Origin: Methanothrix sp.
GTDB taxonomy: Archaea; Halobacteriota; Methanosarcinia; Methanotrichales; Methanotrichaceae
DNA: 7,467 bases
Reading direction: 5' to 3'
NCBI GenBank assembly: GCA_028708055.1
Contig: JAQVZT010000069.1
Coordinates: 1 to 7,467 of the forward strand
Translations under genes and position numbers: made by a program
Notes under the pieces: generated by a model
What the model saw: only the letters and a program-made list of their open reading frames with translations
The model's database searches: none
What the model was told of the DNA's origin: nothing
Shown: one piece after another, positions 5,953-7,467 of the stretch
Position numbering within the stretch: position 1 is the stretch's first letter
Layout of the letters: the number at the start of each line of letters is the position of its first letter

Positions 5953-7467
5953 ATGGTGATGTCACGTATATTTATATGGGTTGGTTTAATTTTAATGGCA
6001 ACGATTCTGCCAGCTCTGGCTGGGGAAAATAGTGTCACCTATTGCAGCAACATTCCGGAAGCAACAGTCAACTGGAATATAAATCACGTTCTTCCGCAAT
6101 TCAATACTACATTGGGCATCCTTAATAAAGTGGAATTCATATCCAACCTGACCGGCAACCAGCATTATTATTTTGAAAACACGGGCGATGGTGCGGGTGA
6201 TGCCATTGTCAATTTGACAATGTGGTCTTATGTCGATATGCCGTATTCAAGATATTTTATGGTGACGAACCGCAATTATACCACTACATCCGTAACAGGC
6301 TATGATGGAATACTGGATTACTGGGGTACCTCTGGATTCAATTTTACCTGCTATAATAATAGTTCTACTTCCTCTACAATGGTTTACACTGCTCCCACCT
6401 ACGATCTTTCATATTTTTATGCCACAACTCCCGGCCAGACTAGAAATTATCTGACCCATGCCAGGGGCCAAAAGCTAGAGGACGTCCCTGGAACATGCGA
6501 TTCCAAAATCGCCACAAGGGTTGCGTCCAAACTTTGTGTTAAGTATGACTACACCGAAACCACCTGCATATCCGGCTACAAGCTCAACGAGAAGGGTCAG
6601 GGCCTTTTTGGCTGGACGATATATATAGACGACAACGGCAATAGCCAGCTTGACCTGGGTGAGGTCAATACCACTACCAATGCGACGGGATATTGGCGGA
6701 TCTGCGGCCTGCTCCCAGGAGACTATACTGTCTGCGAGGTTCTGATAACAGGATGGTCCAAATTGTCTCCAGCTGGATGCCATGACATCACCATTGACGA
6801 CCCGCCTCTCCCCATATCAAACATCAACTTCACCAACGTCAAGCTGGCCTGCCTCTCCGGTTTTAAGCTGGATGGCTGCCCGCCTTATTCAGGGCTGTCA
6901 GGCTGGACTATATGGGCCAATGACACGCTGGGAAATAACACGTCCACGGTAACTGATGGCGCAGGCTACTGGGAGATCTGCAATCTCAGGAACGAAACCT
7001 ACACAGTCTGCGAGGTTCCAAAAGATGGCTGGGTGCAGACTTCGTTGCCATCCTGCCATACAAAGATTCTGGCGGGAACGAATATCACCAATATCAACTT
7101 CACCAACCAGAGGCTTCGGAACATAAGCGGTTACAAGCTCGATGACTGTGACAACACCGGTCTCCCCGGCTGGACCATCACCCTCTCGAACAGCAGCGGC
7201 GAGGTTGACACAACCACTACCAACGCGACAGGCTACTACGAGTTCTCCGGCCTTGATCCCGGATCTTATACTGTAACCGAGACTACGAAGCCCGGCTGGA
7301 CCACCATCACAACACCGGTGCTTCCCGTCACCCTCGATTGCACCAACCTTACCAACCAGAATTTCACGAACATCAAAGAGCTCTGCATCAGCGGCTACAA
7401 GCTCGATGACTGTGACAACACCGGTCTCCCCGGCTGGACCATCACCCTCTCGAACAGCAGCGGCGAG
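5953..7467 (+). CDS. Secreted anchor-E protein with SdrD/prealbumin-like repeats (3' partial)
   Basis: The frame is open for 505 codons from ATG 5953 to the right edge. The gene therefore continues beyond the window. AGGGGGG at 5941-5947 is the likely ribosome site; the ATG at 5959 (codon 3) is an alternative start. Residues 1-23 are a signal peptide (core about 6-19, LPALA before Gly24). Residues 24 to about 203 form a choice-of-anchor E domain with Cys31, NW (40-41), LPQF (47-50), GILNKVE (55-61) and a closing SKLCVKY. From 207 on come SdrD_B-like beta repeats starting at S207, S302, S392 and S480, each with SG[YF]KL, GWTI, ATGY/AGY, YTV and a closing NxNFTN. Repeat 1 has a calcium-loop-like D226-E237. 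About 20 sequons are present. This looks like an extended, probably glycosylated surface stalk, perhaps for adhesion or as part of the cell envelope. The partner and the C-terminal anchor are not visible. Confidence 0.85.
   Translation, partial: MVMSRIFIWVGLILMATILPALAGENSVTYCSNIPEATVNWNINHVLPQFNTTLGILNKVEFISNLTGNQHYYFENTGDGAGDAIVNLTMWSYVDMPYSRYFMVTNRNYTTTSVTGYDGILDYWGTSGFNFTCYNNSSTSSTMVYTAPTYDLSYFYATTPGQTRNYLTHARGQKLEDVPGTCDSKIATRVASKLCVKYDYTETTCISGYKLNEKGQGLFGWTIYIDDNGNSQLDLGEVNTTTNATGYWRICGLLPGDYTVCEVLITGWSKLSPAGCHDITIDDPPLPISNINFTNVKLACLSGFKLDGCPPYSGLSGWTIWANDTLGNNTSTVTDGAGYWEICNLRNETYTVCEVPKDGWVQTSLPSCHTKILAGTNITNINFTNQRLRNISGYKLDDCDNTGLPGWTITLSNSSGEVDTTTTNATGYYEFSGLDPGSYTVTETTKPGWTTITTPVLPVTLDCTNLTNQNFTNIKELCISGYKLDDCDNTGLPGWTITLSNSSGE
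7126..7203 (+). repeat. Near-identical 78-base repeat, copy 1
   Basis: This matches 7390-7467 at 77 of 78 bases. The only difference is T at 7131 against C at 7395, a synonymous glycine codon change. The period is 264 bases (88 codons). It encodes the start of the third SdrD-like repeat. Confidence 0.95.
7390..7467 (+). repeat. Near-identical 78-base repeat, copy 2 (cut by window edge)
   Basis: Second copy of the 7126-7203 sequence, in frame. The window ends inside it, so the full extent of the identity and the number of later copies are not visible. It encodes the start of the fourth SdrD-like repeat. Confidence 0.95.

Noticed and set aside
6475..6783. Minus-strand frame of 102 codons opposite repeat 1
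   Set aside because: It arises from the codon pattern of the repeat-coding plus strand, which shows clear SdrD-like repeats.
1..7467. CRISPR array, insertion sequence, prophage or defence system
   Set aside because: No short spaced direct repeats, no transposase or integrase, no terminal inverted repeats with target duplications, and no nuclease, toxin or defence domains were seen. The only long direct repeat is protein-coding.

Overview
The window looks like part of a methanogen chromosome, most likely Methanothrix (Methanosaeta) or a close relative. This is an inference. It rests on an AceTr-type acetate transporter, a lumazine synthase with the archaeal motif set, TATA-like boxes upstream of genes, T-tract ends downstream, and a pair of secreted, sequon-rich 'choice-of-anchor E' proteins, one carrying SdrD-like repeats. 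Nothing in the window fixes the species.

Layout. Positions 1-137 hold the last 44 codons of a plus-strand gene I do not recognise. A 331-base convergent gap (138-468) follows; it contains two inverted repeats. Positions 469-1068 (minus) encode a six-helix acetate transporter of the GPR1/FUN34/YaaH family. A long AT-rich divergent gap (1069-1757) separates it from a YjbQ/UPF0047 gene (plus, start placed at 1758). That gene converges on ilvE (minus, 2199-3071) with only 48 bases between the stop codons. A 137-base divergent promoter region then leads to a tight two-gene plus-strand operon, ribH (lumazine synthase) and a class I aminotransferase, which ends at a T-tract.

The right-hand third (4761-7467) changes in character. 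It has an AT-rich promoter region, a 45-codon small ORF with a strong ribosome binding site that the automatic length cut-off would miss, a 206-residue secreted anchor-E protein starting one base after it, and a second anchor-E protein that runs off the right edge. The second protein carries at least four SdrD/prealbumin-like repeats of 88-95 residues. The two secreted proteins are paralogues: their N-terminal motif (Cys, Asn-Trp, Leu-Pro-x-Phe, Gly-x-Leu, Val-Glu) has identical spacing.

How the genes fit together. The left and middle parts are housekeeping metabolism: acetate uptake (carbon and energy for an aceticlastic methanogen), branched-chain amino acid transamination, riboflavin/F420-precursor lumazine synthesis and a second transaminase. 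The right part is cell-surface biology. The most interesting material is there: the small ORF, the duplicated anchor-E domain with and without a repeat stalk, recently copied repeat DNA and the coordinated loss of cysteines between repeats.
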